Counted from the stretch's first letter, positions 53,931 through 62,984 are shown. The stretch: DNA of 64,000 nucleotides from Hymenobacter sp. 15J16-1T3B (GCF_020711235.1 NZ_JAJFAV010000015.1:1-64000), one strand, 5' to 3'. Made by a program: numbers and translations. The notes: generated by a model not told the origin, from the letters alone.

Positions 53931-56900
53931 TCAGCGGCGGTACTCGCTGGGCTTGCGGCCGTAGCGCTGGGCGAAGAGCGTGCTGAAGTGCTTGGCGTTG
54001 GCAAAGCCCGCGGCGTAGGCCACCTCGGCCACCGTACCAAAGGCTCCGCTTTCGAGCAGGCGGCGGGCGTGGTCGAGTCGCAGCTCGCGCAGCCAGGCAG
54101 CGGGCGTCAGGCCGGCCAGCTCGCTCAGGCGCCGGTACAGCGTCCGCTCGCTCAGGTGCAGCGCCGCCGCCAAGTCGGCCGGGCCGAAGTCGGGGTCGGT
54201 GAGGCGCAGGGCAGCTACGGCCCGCCACTGCGGCAGCAGGTCGGGCGCCGCCGGGGTGGCCGCCCCGGGCCGGGGGGCGGGCGCCAGCATGTCGTCGACG
54301 CCGGAGTACACCTCGGCGGGCAGGGCGGCGAAGTGCTGGCGCACCCGGTAGCGCGCCAGCAGGGCCTGCACCCGCGTGAGCAGCTCGGCGGCGGCAAAGG
54401 GCTTGGTCAGGTAGTCGTCGACGCCGGTTTCCAGGGCCGTGAGCCGGTGGGCGTCGTCGGCCCGGGCCGTGAGCATCAGGAAGGGCAGGCCGCGCCGCTC
54501 CGGGTCAGTTTTCAGCGTCTGCAGCAGCTCAATGCCGCTTACGTGGGGCATCATCGAATCGACCACTAGCAAATCCACGGCTTCGCGGGCCAGCACGGCC
54601 AGGGCCTGGCGCCCGTCTTCGGCCTCGAGCACGTGGTAGTGCGGGGCCAGCAGCTGGCGCAGATACGTGCGCAGGTCGGCCTCGTCGTCGACCACCAGCA
54701 CCCGGGCCAGCGCCTCGGCGGGCACGCCGGGCATAGCCGCGGGCGGCGGGGCCGGCATAGGCAACGGAGTTTGCCGCAGTGCCAATGGTTGCGCCGGTTG
54801 GCCGACTCCGGCATCAGCCGCCGGGACTTGCGGCTCAGCGCGGGCGTCACCTTCCGCCGAATCAGCACCAGGTAGTTGCGCGGCGCGGAGACGGAACGTG
54901 AACGTGGTGCCCTCGCCCAGCCGGCTGCTCAGCGTGAGGGAGCCGCCCAGCAGCTCGGCCAGTTCCCGGCTCAGGGCCAGGCCCAGGCCGGTGCCGCCCT
55001 GCGCCTGCCGCTGCGGGCTCTGGTAAAACCGCTCGAACACGCGCGCCTGCTCGGCTGGGGCAATGCCCGGGCCGGTGTCTTGCACGGTGAGCGTGCACAG
55101 GTCCGGCTCGGTGCAGGCCGCCGTGACGGTGATGCTGCCGCCGGGCGGAGTGTGGTTCAGGGCGTTGGCCAGCAGATTGGTGAGCACCTGCTCCACCTTG
55201 TCGGCGTCCGTGCGCAGCTGCAGGGCTTCCGCGACGTTGGTGGGGAAGCGCAGGTGCAGGCCGCGTTGGGCGGCAGCGGCCTCGAACTGCCCCACCAACC
55301 GGCGCAGCAGCGGCGCCAGCCGCACGGGCGCCAGGTGCAGCTCCAGGCGGCCCGCCTGCAGTTTGGTCAGCTCCAGAATGCGGTTGATCAGCTCGCGCAG
55401 GCGCTGGCCGTGCCGCAGGGCTACGGCCAGCGGCTCGCGCACGGCGTTGGGCAGGGGCGCGGCGCTGGTCAGCAGGGTTTCCACCGGCCCCAGCACCAAG
55501 GTGAGCGGGGTGCGCAGCTCGTGCGAGACGTTGGCAAAAAACTGGTTTTTGGCGTGGTCGAGGGCGGCGAGGTGGCTGGCCTGGTCCTGGAGCTGGTTGC
55601 GCTGCGCGGTGAGCAGCTGGCCCCGGCGGCGCGCAAGGCGCAGGGCCAGCACCACGGCCGTGAGCAAGCCCCCGAGCAGCAGCGCCGTGCCCCAGGCCCA
55701 CCGCGTCTGGCGGCGCTGCTGCTCGCTCTGGGTCGTCAGCTGCTGCAGGCGGGCTTCGGTGACGCGGGTGCGGTAGCGGGTTTCGGCGGCGGCCAGGGCG
55801 GCGTACTGCTGGGCGGCGCGCAGCGTGTCGGTGAGCAGCTCGTGCCGGCGGGTGTAGTAGTAGGCGCTGTCGAAGCGGCCGGTGGCGGCGTGGGCCAGGC
55901 TCAGCAGGCTGTATACTTGGCTGAGCAGCAGGCGACGCCGGTGCCGCTCGTAGGGCCGCACCAGGGGCGCCAGCAGGCGGGTGGCCACGGCGGGCTGCTG
56001 CATGGCCACGGCAAAATCGGCTAGCTCGCGGCGGCTCAGCTCGCGCTGGCTGGGCCAGCGGGCCGAATCCAGCGTCGGAATGGCGCGGCGCAGCAGCGCG
56101 GCGCGGCGCGACGCCGGTTGCTGCCAAGCCTGGAGCGCCCACCACGTGGCCCGCAGCTGGTAGTAGTCGACAATAGTTAGCTGATCGGGGGTGAAGTAGC
56201 GGCGCACGGCAGCCAACGCGCCGGCGGCCTCCCGCAGCGGCTGCGCCGCCCGGCTCGGGGCGAGCTGCACCCGCCCCCCGGCCACCATCAGCTGCAGCCG
56301 CGCCCTCAGCAAGGGCAGCTCCCGGGCATCGGCGGCGGGGTCGTGTCCGGCGGCCTCCACGGCGGCCAAGTTCTCGCCGACCAGCTGCTCCAGGTACGCC
56401 TGCCGCCCCTGCCGAATCAGCAGCCGGCAGTAGTAGTCAAGGGCGCCCTGAAACGTGCCTACGGCACTAGGCGCAGTCCGGAGCATGGCGCGGGCGGTGG
56501 TCAGGGCGCGTTCAAAGGCCTGCGCGGCACGGGCGTCGTTGCCTTGCTCCTCGTAGGCCTTGCCCAGCAGGCATTGCGTCCACACCAGTCCCGGCTGGTT
56601 GGCTTGGCCCTGGTATAGGGCAATGGCCCGCTCGTAATTGGGTAGGGCCGCTCCTAGTTGGCCCAGCTGCCGGTGGGCCAGCCCGGCGTTGGCGCAGAGG
56701 CCGGCCAGCTCGCTGCCCCAAGCCCAGTGGTAGCCGCTGGTCAGCAACAGCTGTTGCTCCACCGGCAAGCCGCTGCGGACGCTGTCGAGCCCCGCGGCCG
56801 TGAAGCGGGCAGCACCCTGCGCGTAGTAGTAACGGGCGCTGTCGTAGTTCTGCTGCTGCCAGTGGTACACGGCCAGCTCGCGGGCCAGCAGCACGGCTTC

Positions 56901-57269
56901 GGCGGGCTGGGCGCGGCGGGGTGCCGGCCCGGCCGCCCGCTGGGCCTGCAGCAGGTGCCAATAGGCGGAATCCAGGCGGGGCACCTGTTGGTAATCATTG
57001 GCCAGGCGCAAGTGCACCAGCATCCGGGCCAACGAATCGGACCGCCAGCGCCCGGCGGCCTGCAGGCGCCGGATGTCGCGGCGGGCGCTGGCGGAGTCGA
57101 AGGGGATGCGGGCGGTGGGCAGCAGCGCCTGCAGCGGCGCGGGCAGCGGTGGGGCGGCCGGTTGGGGCGGGGCCGTGCCCGCGGGCGGCTGCTGCGAACA
57201 AGCGGCCAGCGTCAGACCCAGCCCTAGCAGGGCACCGGACAAACGCAACTGGGCCGAAAACGAATGCAT
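53931..57269 (-). CDS. Hybrid two-component sensor kinase/response regulator with AraC DNA-binding domain
   Basis: A 1112-residue one-protein two-component system. A signal with lipobox-like LAAC (Cys24) starts it; residues about 45-520 are a TPR-like helical sensor facing the periplasm; one membrane helix lies at 526-546. The kinase core has VSHELRTP with phospho-acceptor His583, an N-box near 698-705, DTGPG (731-735) and GTGLGL (759-764). The receiver domain (about 855-970) has Asp904 and Lys956. The AraC-type helix-turn-helix is at about 1028-1110. In Bacteroidota such proteins sense a periplasmic cue and activate adjacent genes; the secreted-protein operon downstream is the likely target, an inference. 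ATG 57269 was chosen for the signal sequence. Confidence 0.93.
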   Translation of the reverse strand: MHSFSAQLRLSGALLGLGLTLAACSQQPPAGTAPPQPAAPPLPAPLQALLPTARIPFDSASARRDIRRLQAAGRWRSDSLARMLVHLRLANDYQQVPRLDSAYWHLLQAQRAAGPAPRRAQPAEAVLLARELAVYHWQQQNYDSARYYYAQGAARFTAAGLDSVRSGLPVEQQLLLTSGYHWAWGSELAGLCANAGLAHRQLGQLGAALPNYERAIALYQGQANQPGLVWTQCLLGKAYEEQGNDARAAQAFERALTTARAMLRTAPSAVGTFQGALDYYCRLLIRQGRQAYLEQLVGENLAAVEAAGHDPAADARELPLLRARLQLMVAGGRVQLAPSRAAQPLREAAGALAAVRRYFTPDQLTIVDYYQLRATWWALQAWQQPASRRAALLRRAIPTLDSARWPSQRELSRRELADFAVAMQQPAVATRLLAPLVRPYERHRRRLLLSQVYSLLSLAHAATGRFDSAYYYTRRHELLTDTLRAAQQYAALAAAETRYRTRVTEARLQQLTTQSEQQRRQTRWAWGTALLLGGLLTAVVLALRLARRRGQLLTAQRNQLQDQASHLAALDHAKNQFFANVSHELRTPLTLVLGPVETLLTSAAPLPNAVREPLAVALRHGQRLRELINRILELTKLQAGRLELHLAPVRLAPLLRRLVGQFEAAAAQRGLHLRFPTNVAEALQLRTDADKVEQVLTNLLANALNHTPPGGSITVTAACTEPDLCTLTVQDTGPGIAPAEQARVFERFYQSPQRQAQGGTGLGLALSRELAELLGGSLTLSSRLGEGTTFTFRLRAAQLPGADSAEGDARAEPQVPAADAGVGQPAQPLALRQTPLPMPAPPPAAMPGVPAEALARVLVVDDEADLRTYLRQLLAPHYHVLEAEDGRQALAVLAREAVDLLVVDSMMPHVSGIELLQTLKTDPERRGLPFLMLTARADDAHRLTALETGVDDYLTKPFAAAELLTRVQALLARYRVRQHFAALPAEVYSGVDDMLAPAPRPGAATPAAPDLLPQWRAVAALRLTDPDFGPADLAAALHLSERTLYRRLSELAGLTPAAWLRELRLDHARRLLESGAFGTVAEVAYAAGFANAKHFSTLFAQRYGRKPSEYRR

Positions 57270-57433
57270 GAACCGCGGGGCTAAGCCGGCTGGGCAGCGG
57301 AGCGCCGCATGCCGCGGGGCGGCACCGGCCCGCCACCGACCAACGTATGCAACAAAGTAAGCACAAAGCACCGGCCGCCGCCAACGGAAATGCCACCGCG
57401 CGGCGCCCCGACCGGCCCCGCGGTTGGGTCCCG

Positions 57434-57460
57434 TTGCTGGATGGGTTTGCCTTACATTTG
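57434..57460 (+). promoter_or_regulatory. Promoter immediately before the alpha/beta hydrolase start
   Basis: TTG at 57434-57436 and a perfect TACATTTG at 57453-57460 (16-nt spacer). The -7 box ends 7 nt before the ATG at 57468, so the transcript would be leaderless or nearly so. Confidence 0.65.
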
Positions 57461-57467
57461 GTCTGCT

Positions 57468-58166
57468 ATGAAACCTTCCCTGCTTCTTCTCCACGGTGCA
57501 CTGGGCTCGGCCCGGCAGCTGCAGCCCCTGGCCGAGCGCCTGGCGGCCGATTTTGAGGTCCACACGTTTTCCTTCGGCGGGCACGGCGGGCAGCCGCTCG
57601 ACGCGGCGCGCTTCACCATGACGCACTTCGCGGCCGAGGTCAGCTACTTCCTGGCCGCGCACGGGCTGGACCAGGTGCACGTGTTCGGCTACAGCATGGG
57701 CGGCTACGCGGCCGTGCTCAGCGCCGCCTCCGACCCGGGCCGCATCCGCAGCATCACCACCTACGGCACCCGCTTCGACTGGTCGCCGGAAACGGCGGCG
57801 GCCGAAACGGCCATGCTGGAGCCGGCCAAGATGCAGGCCAAGATTCCGCAGTACGTGGAGCAGCTGCAGCAGGCCCACGCCCCCACGGAGTGGCACGCGG
57901 TGGTGGAGGCCACGGCCGCCATGCTGCGGGAGCTGGGCGAGGCGCCGCCCCTGCACGAACTAAACCTTTCCCGCCTGAGCATTCCGGTGCAGGTACTGGT
58001 GGGCGAGCTGGACAAGACGGCGGGCGTCGAAAGCTCACGGCAGTTTGCGGCCTACCTGCCCGAAGCCACCTTCGAGGTGCTGCCGAACACGCCCCACCCG
58101 CTGGAGCGCGCCGACCTGCCCGGCCTGGCGCTGCGCATCCGGGAGTTTGCCCGGGCCAATGCCTGA
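57468..58166 (+). CDS. Alpha/beta hydrolase, 232 aa
   Basis: A 232-residue soluble alpha/beta hydrolase. MKPSLLLLHGALGSARQLQP gives the oxyanion loop, FGYSMGGYAA the nucleophile serine, LVGELDKTAG the acid position and NTPHPLERAD the histidine. The fold is that of small esterase/lactonase-like hydrolases; the substrate cannot be deduced. Its start is fixed by a promoter whose -7 box ends 7 nt upstream; the in-frame sequence before it (from 57309) would overlap the promoter. It is divergent from the sensor-regulator gene and ends in a long palindrome. Confidence 0.87.
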   Translation: MKPSLLLLHGALGSARQLQPLAERLAADFEVHTFSFGGHGGQPLDAARFTMTHFAAEVSYFLAAHGLDQVHVFGYSMGGYAAVLSAASDPGRIRSITTYGTRFDWSPETAAAETAMLEPAKMQAKIPQYVEQLQQAHAPTEWHAVVEATAAMLRELGEAPPLHELNLSRLSIPVQVLVGELDKTAGVESSRQFAAYLPEATFEVLPNTPHPLERADLPGLALRIREFARANA

Positions 58167-58203
58167 GGCGGGCAACGCCGCTGACTTCGCCGAATTACCC
58201 TAA

Positions 58204-58241
58204 AGCCAACGGCCCGCTTCAGCTGAAGCGGGCCGTTGGCT
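58204..58241. terminator. Perfect 38-bp palindrome between convergent genes
   Basis: Two 19-nt arms pair perfectly without a spacer. It separates the alpha/beta hydrolase gene from the convergent small gene at 58240 and overlaps the latter's stop codon. No long T run, but it is likely a bidirectional terminator. Confidence 0.75.
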
Positions 58242-58362
58242 AATTAGCGGGTTTGTCGTCCGCCGGCTTGGGCGGTGCGGGGGCGGGCCGGCGGCGCCGG
58301 TCGGTGGTGATGAGCAGGGCCAGGGCCGTCAGGCCGAGGCGCAGCAGCCACTTGCGGTTCAT
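58240..58362 (-). CDS. Very small membrane protein, 40 aa
   Basis: Encodes 40 residues: a hydrophobic N-terminal helix (KWLLRLGLTALALLITT) and an Arg/Pro/Lys-rich tail (DRRRRPAPAPPKPADDKPAN). Its ATG overlaps the stop of the upstream lipoprotein gene in the ATGA arrangement, which supports translational coupling. No family is recognised. It could be a small inner-membrane protein or a chance frame. Confidence 0.5.
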   Translation of the reverse strand: MNRKWLLRLGLTALALLITTDRRRRPAPAPPKPADDKPAN

Positions 58363-59000
58363 CGTTTGGGCGGGAAGAAGGTGTTGCTTTCGACCACGGT
58401 GAGGGTGCAGGTGCCGCCGCCGGAGTTGTCGTCGCAGAGCGTGCCGGTGATTTTGTCGCCCTCAAAATTGAAGTAGCACATCTGACAGCCGCGGCCTTCG
58501 AGCATGTACCGCTCGGCGGTGGTGCTCAGGTACAGCTCGTTGTCGGTGCTCAGCTGCAGGGGCAGGGCCATGGCCCGGAACATGCCGTTGCGCAGGCCCA
58601 TGCCCACGAGGTAGTACACGGGTTTTTCCTTGGTTTTGGCCTTGCTCTGAATGGGCCGCACCAAGGCTTTGTCGACCACGGTGCCGTCGTCGAACTGCCG
58701 GTTAAATTGCTGCATCAGGATTTCGCGCGGCACTTTGTACTGCACCTTGCTCTCCACCACGGCCGCTACCAAGCGGTTGGGCGAGTCCATGATGCGCAGG
58801 TCGGCGGTTTCCTTTTGTTCTTTCTTTTCCTCTTTGCGTTCGATCCGCTCACTGCGGCGCGTGGGCTCGGAAGTGGCCGTTCCGTCGTCGGGGTTGGCGG
58901 TTTCGCGGGTGCGCCGGGTGGTTTCGCAGGCGCTGAGCAGCGCGGCCGCCAGCAGGGCCGGGGCTAGGAGAAGTCGGGTTGTGGAGAGAAGTCGGAGCAC
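58359..59000 (-). CDS. Putative lipoprotein, 213 aa
   Basis: A 213-residue protein starting at a GTG (59000). The signal ends in the lipobox LLSAC (Cys25). A charged low-complexity stretch (about 28-65; RRSERIERKEEKKEQKE) leads to a globular domain with DSPNRLVAAVVESKVQYKV and GCQMCYFNFEGDKITGTLC. Five cysteines in the last 60 residues could form disulfides in the periplasm. No family is recognised. It follows the M48 protease gene by 16 bp on the same strand, suggesting a joint envelope role. Confidence 0.65.
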   Translation of the reverse strand: MLRLLSTTRLLLAPALLAAALLSACETTRRTRETANPDDGTATSEPTRRSERIERKEEKKEQKETADLRIMDSPNRLVAAVVESKVQYKVPREILMQQFNRQFDDGTVVDKALVRPIQSKAKTKEKPVYYLVGMGLRNGMFRAMALPLQLSTDNELYLSTTAERYMLEGRGCQMCYFNFEGDKITGTLCDDNSGGGTCTLTVVESNTFFPPKR

Positions 59001-59016
59001 GGTGTGGGGCCGCTAC

Positions 59017-59808
59017 CTAGCGGGCGGTGTAGTACTTACGCGCCTCGGGCAGCTCGCGCTGAATGTCGGCAATGCGCGTGGCGTCGGAGGGGTGGGTGGA
59101 GAGAAATTCGATGTTGCCGCCCTGCTGCTTGGCGGCCATGCGCTGCCAGAAGCTCACGGCCCCGTCGGGGTTGTAGCCGGCCATGCTCATGAAAATCAGC
59201 CCGAGGTGGTCGGCCTCCGATTCCTGGGTGCGGCTAAACTTGAGCAGGCCCACTTGCGAGCCAACGCCCACGGCCTGCAGAAACACGTTCTGGGTGGCCG
59301 AGGGGTTTTGGCCCACCGCCGCCGACAGCACTCCGCCCAGGCCTTCGGCGGCCATCTGCTGGCTCATTCGCTCGTTGCTGTGACGGGCCACGGCGTGGGC
59401 AATTTCGTGGCCCAGCACCACGGCCAGCCCATTTTCGTCCTCGGTGATGGGCAGAATGCCGGTGTACACGGCCACCTTGCCGCCGGGCATGCACCAGGCG
59501 TTTTCCTGCGCGTCCTCAATCAGGTTGAACTCCCACTGGTAGCCTTCGAGCTGGCTGCTCTTGTTCTGCTGGCGGAAGTAGGTTTCGACGGCCTGCTGAA
59601 TGCGCTGGCCCACGCGGCGCACCATGGCCGTCTGCTCGGCATTCGACGAGAGCCGGCTGGTTTGCAGCACCTTCTGGTACTCCTGGGCGGCCATCGTGTT
59701 GATTTCCTGGTCCGACACGAGGCTGAGCTGGTTGCGGCCGGTTATCGGCACCGAGGCGCAGCCGGCGCTGGCGGAGAGTACTACGGCGAGTAGGAATTTT
59801 TTGAACAT
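59017..59808 (-). CDS. M48-family metalloprotease lipoprotein
   Basis: A 263-residue zinc protease of the M48 (BepA/YggG/LoiP-like) family. The signal ends in SAGC (Cys17), so it is probably a periplasmic lipoprotein. LSLVSDQEINTMAAQEYQK is the family opening and VVLGHEIAHAVARHSNE holds the HExxH zinc motif. The third ligand lies in RTQESEADHLGLIFM. FLSTHPSDATRIADI is the conserved C-terminal block. Relatives degrade or refold damaged outer-membrane proteins. Start ATG 59808 begins the signal; the longer frame to 60222 is antisense to the next gene. Confidence 0.92.
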   Translation of the reverse strand: MFKKFLLAVVLSASAGCASVPITGRNQLSLVSDQEINTMAAQEYQKVLQTSRLSSNAEQTAMVRRVGQRIQQAVETYFRQQNKSSQLEGYQWEFNLIEDAQENAWCMPGGKVAVYTGILPITEDENGLAVVLGHEIAHAVARHSNERMSQQMAAEGLGGVLSAAVGQNPSATQNVFLQAVGVGSQVGLLKFSRTQESEADHLGLIFMSMAGYNPDGAVSFWQRMAAKQQGGNIEFLSTHPSDATRIADIQRELPEARKYYTAR

Positions 59809-59985
59809 GAGCGGAGAGGTGGCTAAGTGGACAATCGGGGCCCGGACCGCGTGCACTGGGCGCGAATCCGCTTTTCGGGACGGCCCCACCGGGTGCGTGC
59901 TATACGACGCGGGCCGGGCAAAATGTTGTGCTGCCGCTAACGGCTTGGCGCGGCGGCCCGTAAAGCGGCGGGGCCGGCGGCCGAT

Positions 59986-60015
59986 TTTGCTGCCTCGCTC
60001 AATCCCGTACTTTTG
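59986..60015 (+). promoter_or_regulatory. Promoter of the FAH-family gene (TTTG, 18 nt, TACTTTTG)
   Basis: TTTG at 59986-59989 and TACTTTTG at 60008-60015 are perfect matches with an 18-nt spacer, 48 nt before the ATG at 60064. Confidence 0.8.
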
Positions 60016-60063
60016 TTCAGGGCCCTGCGCGGCCCCGTTTTCTCCCCCTGATTTCCGCTTTCC

Positions 60064-60678
60064 ATGAAAATACTTTGCATCGGCCGCAACTACGCCGAGC
60101 ACATTGCCGAGCTCCAAAACGAAGTCCCCGACGCCCCGGTCATCTTCGCCAAGCCCGATACGGCGCTGCTGCAGCGCAACCAGCCCTTCTTCTACCCCGA
60201 CTTCACCCAGGACATTCACCACGAGGTGGAGCTAGTGCTGCGCATCAGCAAGAACGGCCGCCACATCGAGGAGCAGTTTGCCCATACTTACTACGACGCC
60301 ATCGGCCTGGGCCTGGATCTGACTGCCCGCGACCTGCAAAGCAAACTCAAGAGCAAGGGCCTGCCCTGGGAGCTGGCCAAAGGCTTCGACGGCTCGGCCC
60401 CGCTGGGCGCCACCTTCAAGCCGGTGTCGGAGTTCAACGATCTGAAAAACATCAACTTCCGCCTGGAAGTCAACGGCGAGGTGCGCCAGCAGGGCAATTC
60501 CTCCATGATGCTGCACGACTTCAACAAAATCATCAGCTACATCTCGCAGTTCATCACGCTGAAGATGGGCGACCTGATTTTCACCGGCACGCCCAGCGGC
60601 GTGGGCCCCATCAAGGTCGGCGACCAGCTGGTGGGCTACATCGAAGACGAGCAGTTCTTCGACGTGAGCGTGAAGTAG
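60064..60678 (+). CDS. Fumarylacetoacetate hydrolase (FAH) family protein, 204 aa
   Basis: A 204-residue single-domain FAH-family enzyme. MKILCIGRNYAEHIAELQNE opens the fold; HHEVELVLRISKNG supplies the two metal-binding glutamates; GLDLTARDLQSKLKSKGLPW holds the aspartate and lysine of the active site; TGTPSGVGPIKVGD is the conserved end. Relatives cleave acylpyruvates or decarboxylate oxaloacetate. The exact substrate is unknown. It has its own strong promoter and is followed by a palindromic repeat. Confidence 0.93.
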   Translation: MKILCIGRNYAEHIAELQNEVPDAPVIFAKPDTALLQRNQPFFYPDFTQDIHHEVELVLRISKNGRHIEEQFAHTYYDAIGLGLDLTARDLQSKLKSKGLPWELAKGFDGSAPLGATFKPVSEFNDLKNINFRLEVNGEVRQQGNSSMMLHDFNKIISYISQFITLKMGDLIFTGTPSGVGPIKVGDQLVGYIEDEQFFDVSVK

Positions 60679-60704
60679 TTGTTGGGCTGAAACTTCTCCC
60701 GTCC

Positions 60705-60899
60705 GTCATGTCGAGCGCAGCCGAGACATCTCGCTGGATAGTAATGTCCTGCTGAGCGCAGTCGAAGTATCTCCACCGAACGATGGCAGAAAGGCGCGTC
60801 AACGAAGCGGTAGATATGCTTCGACTGCGCTCAGCATGACGTTCTATTGTCATCGTGCAACGTCAGCCCGCGAGATGCCTCGACTGCGCTCGACATGAC
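60705..60899. repeat. Nested double palindromic repeat (GAGCGCAG family)
   Basis: Outer arms 60705-60734 and 60870-60899 pair over 28 of 30 positions. Inner arms 60746-60774 and 60810-60840 pair almost as well. All four arms share the core GAGCGCAGTCGA or its complement, so the element is two palindromes of the same family, one inside the other. Confidence 0.85.
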
Positions 60900-61013
60900 G
60901 TCCAGACGAATGTGGACGTTCCCAATTTATAGCCCACCGCACGCCCTCCGACCTGTGTAATTTTCTTTCCGCGGCGCCACCCCGACGGCCGCTCAAAGCT
61001 CGTTGTTGCCCCT

Positions 61014-62984
61014 GTGTTGTTGAACCACCTGTTTGCCAAGCTGCTGCTGCTGGCCCTGCCGGCGCTGCCCCTCTCCTGCTCGTCCGACTCGGGCCCCAAG
61101 GCCGACAAGCCCAAGGCGCCCAAGCCCACGGCGGCGCAGGACACCACCCGCCACGCCCTCGACGGCTATTTTCTGTTTCCCATCAAGCCCGGGCAGCCCA
61201 ACCTGCTGGCCGCCAGCATGGGCGAGCTGCGCCCCAACCACTTCCACGGCGGCCTCGACATCAAAACCAACGGCACGGTGGATTTGCCGGTGTACGCCGC
61301 CGCCGACGGCTACATCTCGCGCCTGAAGCAAAGCTCCTTCGGCTACGGCAACGTGCTCTACATCACCCACCCCAACGGGCTGACGACGGTGTACGGGCAC
61401 CTGAACCACTTCAAGGGGGCCGTGGCCCAGGAGCTGCTGCGCCGCCAGTACGAGAAGCGCACGTACGAGCTGGAGCTGTTCTTCGAGCCCGGGCAGTTCC
61501 CGGTTACCAAGGGCGAGGTGGTGGCCCTGTCGGGCAACACCGGCGGCTCGGCCGGCCCGCACCTGCACTGGGAAGTGCGCGACGCCAAGGACCAGCAGCT
61601 CAACCCGCTGCAGTGGGGCGGCTTCAAGGAAATTCAGGACCACGTGGCGCCCACCGTGGTCATGGCCGCCGTGGAGCCGCTGAGCATCGACGGGCGGGTG
61701 CAGCGGCGCTTCGAGAAGCGGCTGTTTACGCCCACGGGCGCGCCTGGCACCGGCTTCAGCGTGGCCGATACCATTTCGGCCTACGGCACCGTGGGGCTGC
61801 TTTTGCAGGCTTTTGATCGGTTCGACAACGCCTGGAACAAGAACGGGCTGTACCGGGTGGAAGTGCAGGTGAACGGGCAGCCGCTCTACGCCCACGTCAT
61901 CAACGGCATCGGCTTTCCCGACGAGACACGCGAGGTCAACCAGCACATCGACTACGAGTACCTAATGACCTCGCGCCGCACCTTCGAGAAGCTCTGGGTA
62001 GACGACGGCAACCAGCTGTCCATCTACCAGGTCGGGCCGTCGAAGGGCAAGCTGCGGGTGGAAGCCGGTCAGGTTTACGACGTGCAGATGCGCCTTTTCG
62101 ACGCCTACGGCAACGTGACGCCGCTGCACCTGGTGCTGCGCGGCGAACAGCCCGAGTACTGGCAGACCCGCGCCGCCGCGGTGCGCAAGCCCACCCTGCG
62201 CTACGACGTGCTGCGCAACATCCTGCGCGTGACCGTGGACGACACCACCCGCACGGCGCCCAACCTGACCCTGCTGCGCGGCAGCCGGCAGCTGCAGCTG
62301 CGCCCCAGCTACACCGACCAGAGCCGCACGGTGTACCTCTACGACCTGCGCGCCGGCCTGCCGGAGTTTATGCGCTTCCCGGGCATCACCAATGACCAGC
62401 GCTTCGACCGGGTGGCGGCCATTCCGGCCGGCGAGGAGCAGCTTTTCGCCAACAACCTGGTGAATGTGGTTTTCGCCCCGCGCACCAACTACGACACGCT
62501 CTACCTGCAAACCGGCTTCAAGGACAAGACCTGGACCATCCAGAACCCGCGCACGCCCATTCAGCAGGCCATGCGCGTGACGCTGAAGCCCGCCGAGCCG
62601 GTGGCCGACAAACCCCACGCGGCGGCCTACCTCATCCGCGGCGGTACGGCTAGCTGGGCCGGCGGCCAGTGGGACGGTGAGCTGCTGAGCTTCAACACCC
62701 GCAACTACGGGCAGTTCCGCATTCTCACCGACACGATTCCGCCCTCTGCCCGCCTCGTCAGCCGCGCTGGCGGGCTCACGTTCAAGGTCAGCGACAACCT
62801 TTCCGGCCTGGCCAGCTACGAGCTGGAAATCGGCGGGCGCTTCCGCCTGCTGCGCTTCGAGCACAAGAACTCCACGCTCTTCACTGTGCGCACCGACACG
62901 CTCGGCCCGGCCCTGCGCGGCCCCGCCCGCCTGCGCCTCACCGACCAGGCCGGTAACGAGCGGGTGCTGCAGCTGAACCTATAG
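61014..62984 (+). CDS. M23-family metallopeptidase (LytM-like) lipoprotein
   Basis: A 656-residue zinc peptidase of the M23 family, which cut peptidoglycan cross-links. The N-terminal signal ends in LPLSC (Cys about 22), so it is probably a lipoprotein. The M23 domain (about 45-200) has HFHGGLDIKTNG with the first His and Asp ligands, HPNGLTTVYGHLNHF and PHLHWEVRD with the HxH ligand. The remaining 450 residues are beta-rich and of unknown role, an organisation common in Bacteroidota. The start is a GTG at 61014 (TTG at 61017 also possible). TAATTTTC at 60958-60965 is a weak -7 match. Confidence 0.9.
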   Translation: MLLNHLFAKLLLLALPALPLSCSSDSGPKADKPKAPKPTAAQDTTRHALDGYFLFPIKPGQPNLLAASMGELRPNHFHGGLDIKTNGTVDLPVYAAADGYISRLKQSSFGYGNVLYITHPNGLTTVYGHLNHFKGAVAQELLRRQYEKRTYELELFFEPGQFPVTKGEVVALSGNTGGSAGPHLHWEVRDAKDQQLNPLQWGGFKEIQDHVAPTVVMAAVEPLSIDGRVQRRFEKRLFTPTGAPGTGFSVADTISAYGTVGLLLQAFDRFDNAWNKNGLYRVEVQVNGQPLYAHVINGIGFPDETREVNQHIDYEYLMTSRRTFEKLWVDDGNQLSIYQVGPSKGKLRVEAGQVYDVQMRLFDAYGNVTPLHLVLRGEQPEYWQTRAAAVRKPTLRYDVLRNILRVTVDDTTRTAPNLTLLRGSRQLQLRPSYTDQSRTVYLYDLRAGLPEFMRFPGITNDQRFDRVAAIPAGEEQLFANNLVNVVFAPRTNYDTLYLQTGFKDKTWTIQNPRTPIQQAMRVTLKPAEPVADKPHAAAYLIRGGTASWAGGQWDGELLSFNTRNYGQFRILTDTIPPSARLVSRAGGLTFKVSDNLSGLASYELEIGGRFRLLRFEHKNSTLFTVRTDTLGPALRGPARLRLTDQAGNERVLQLNL

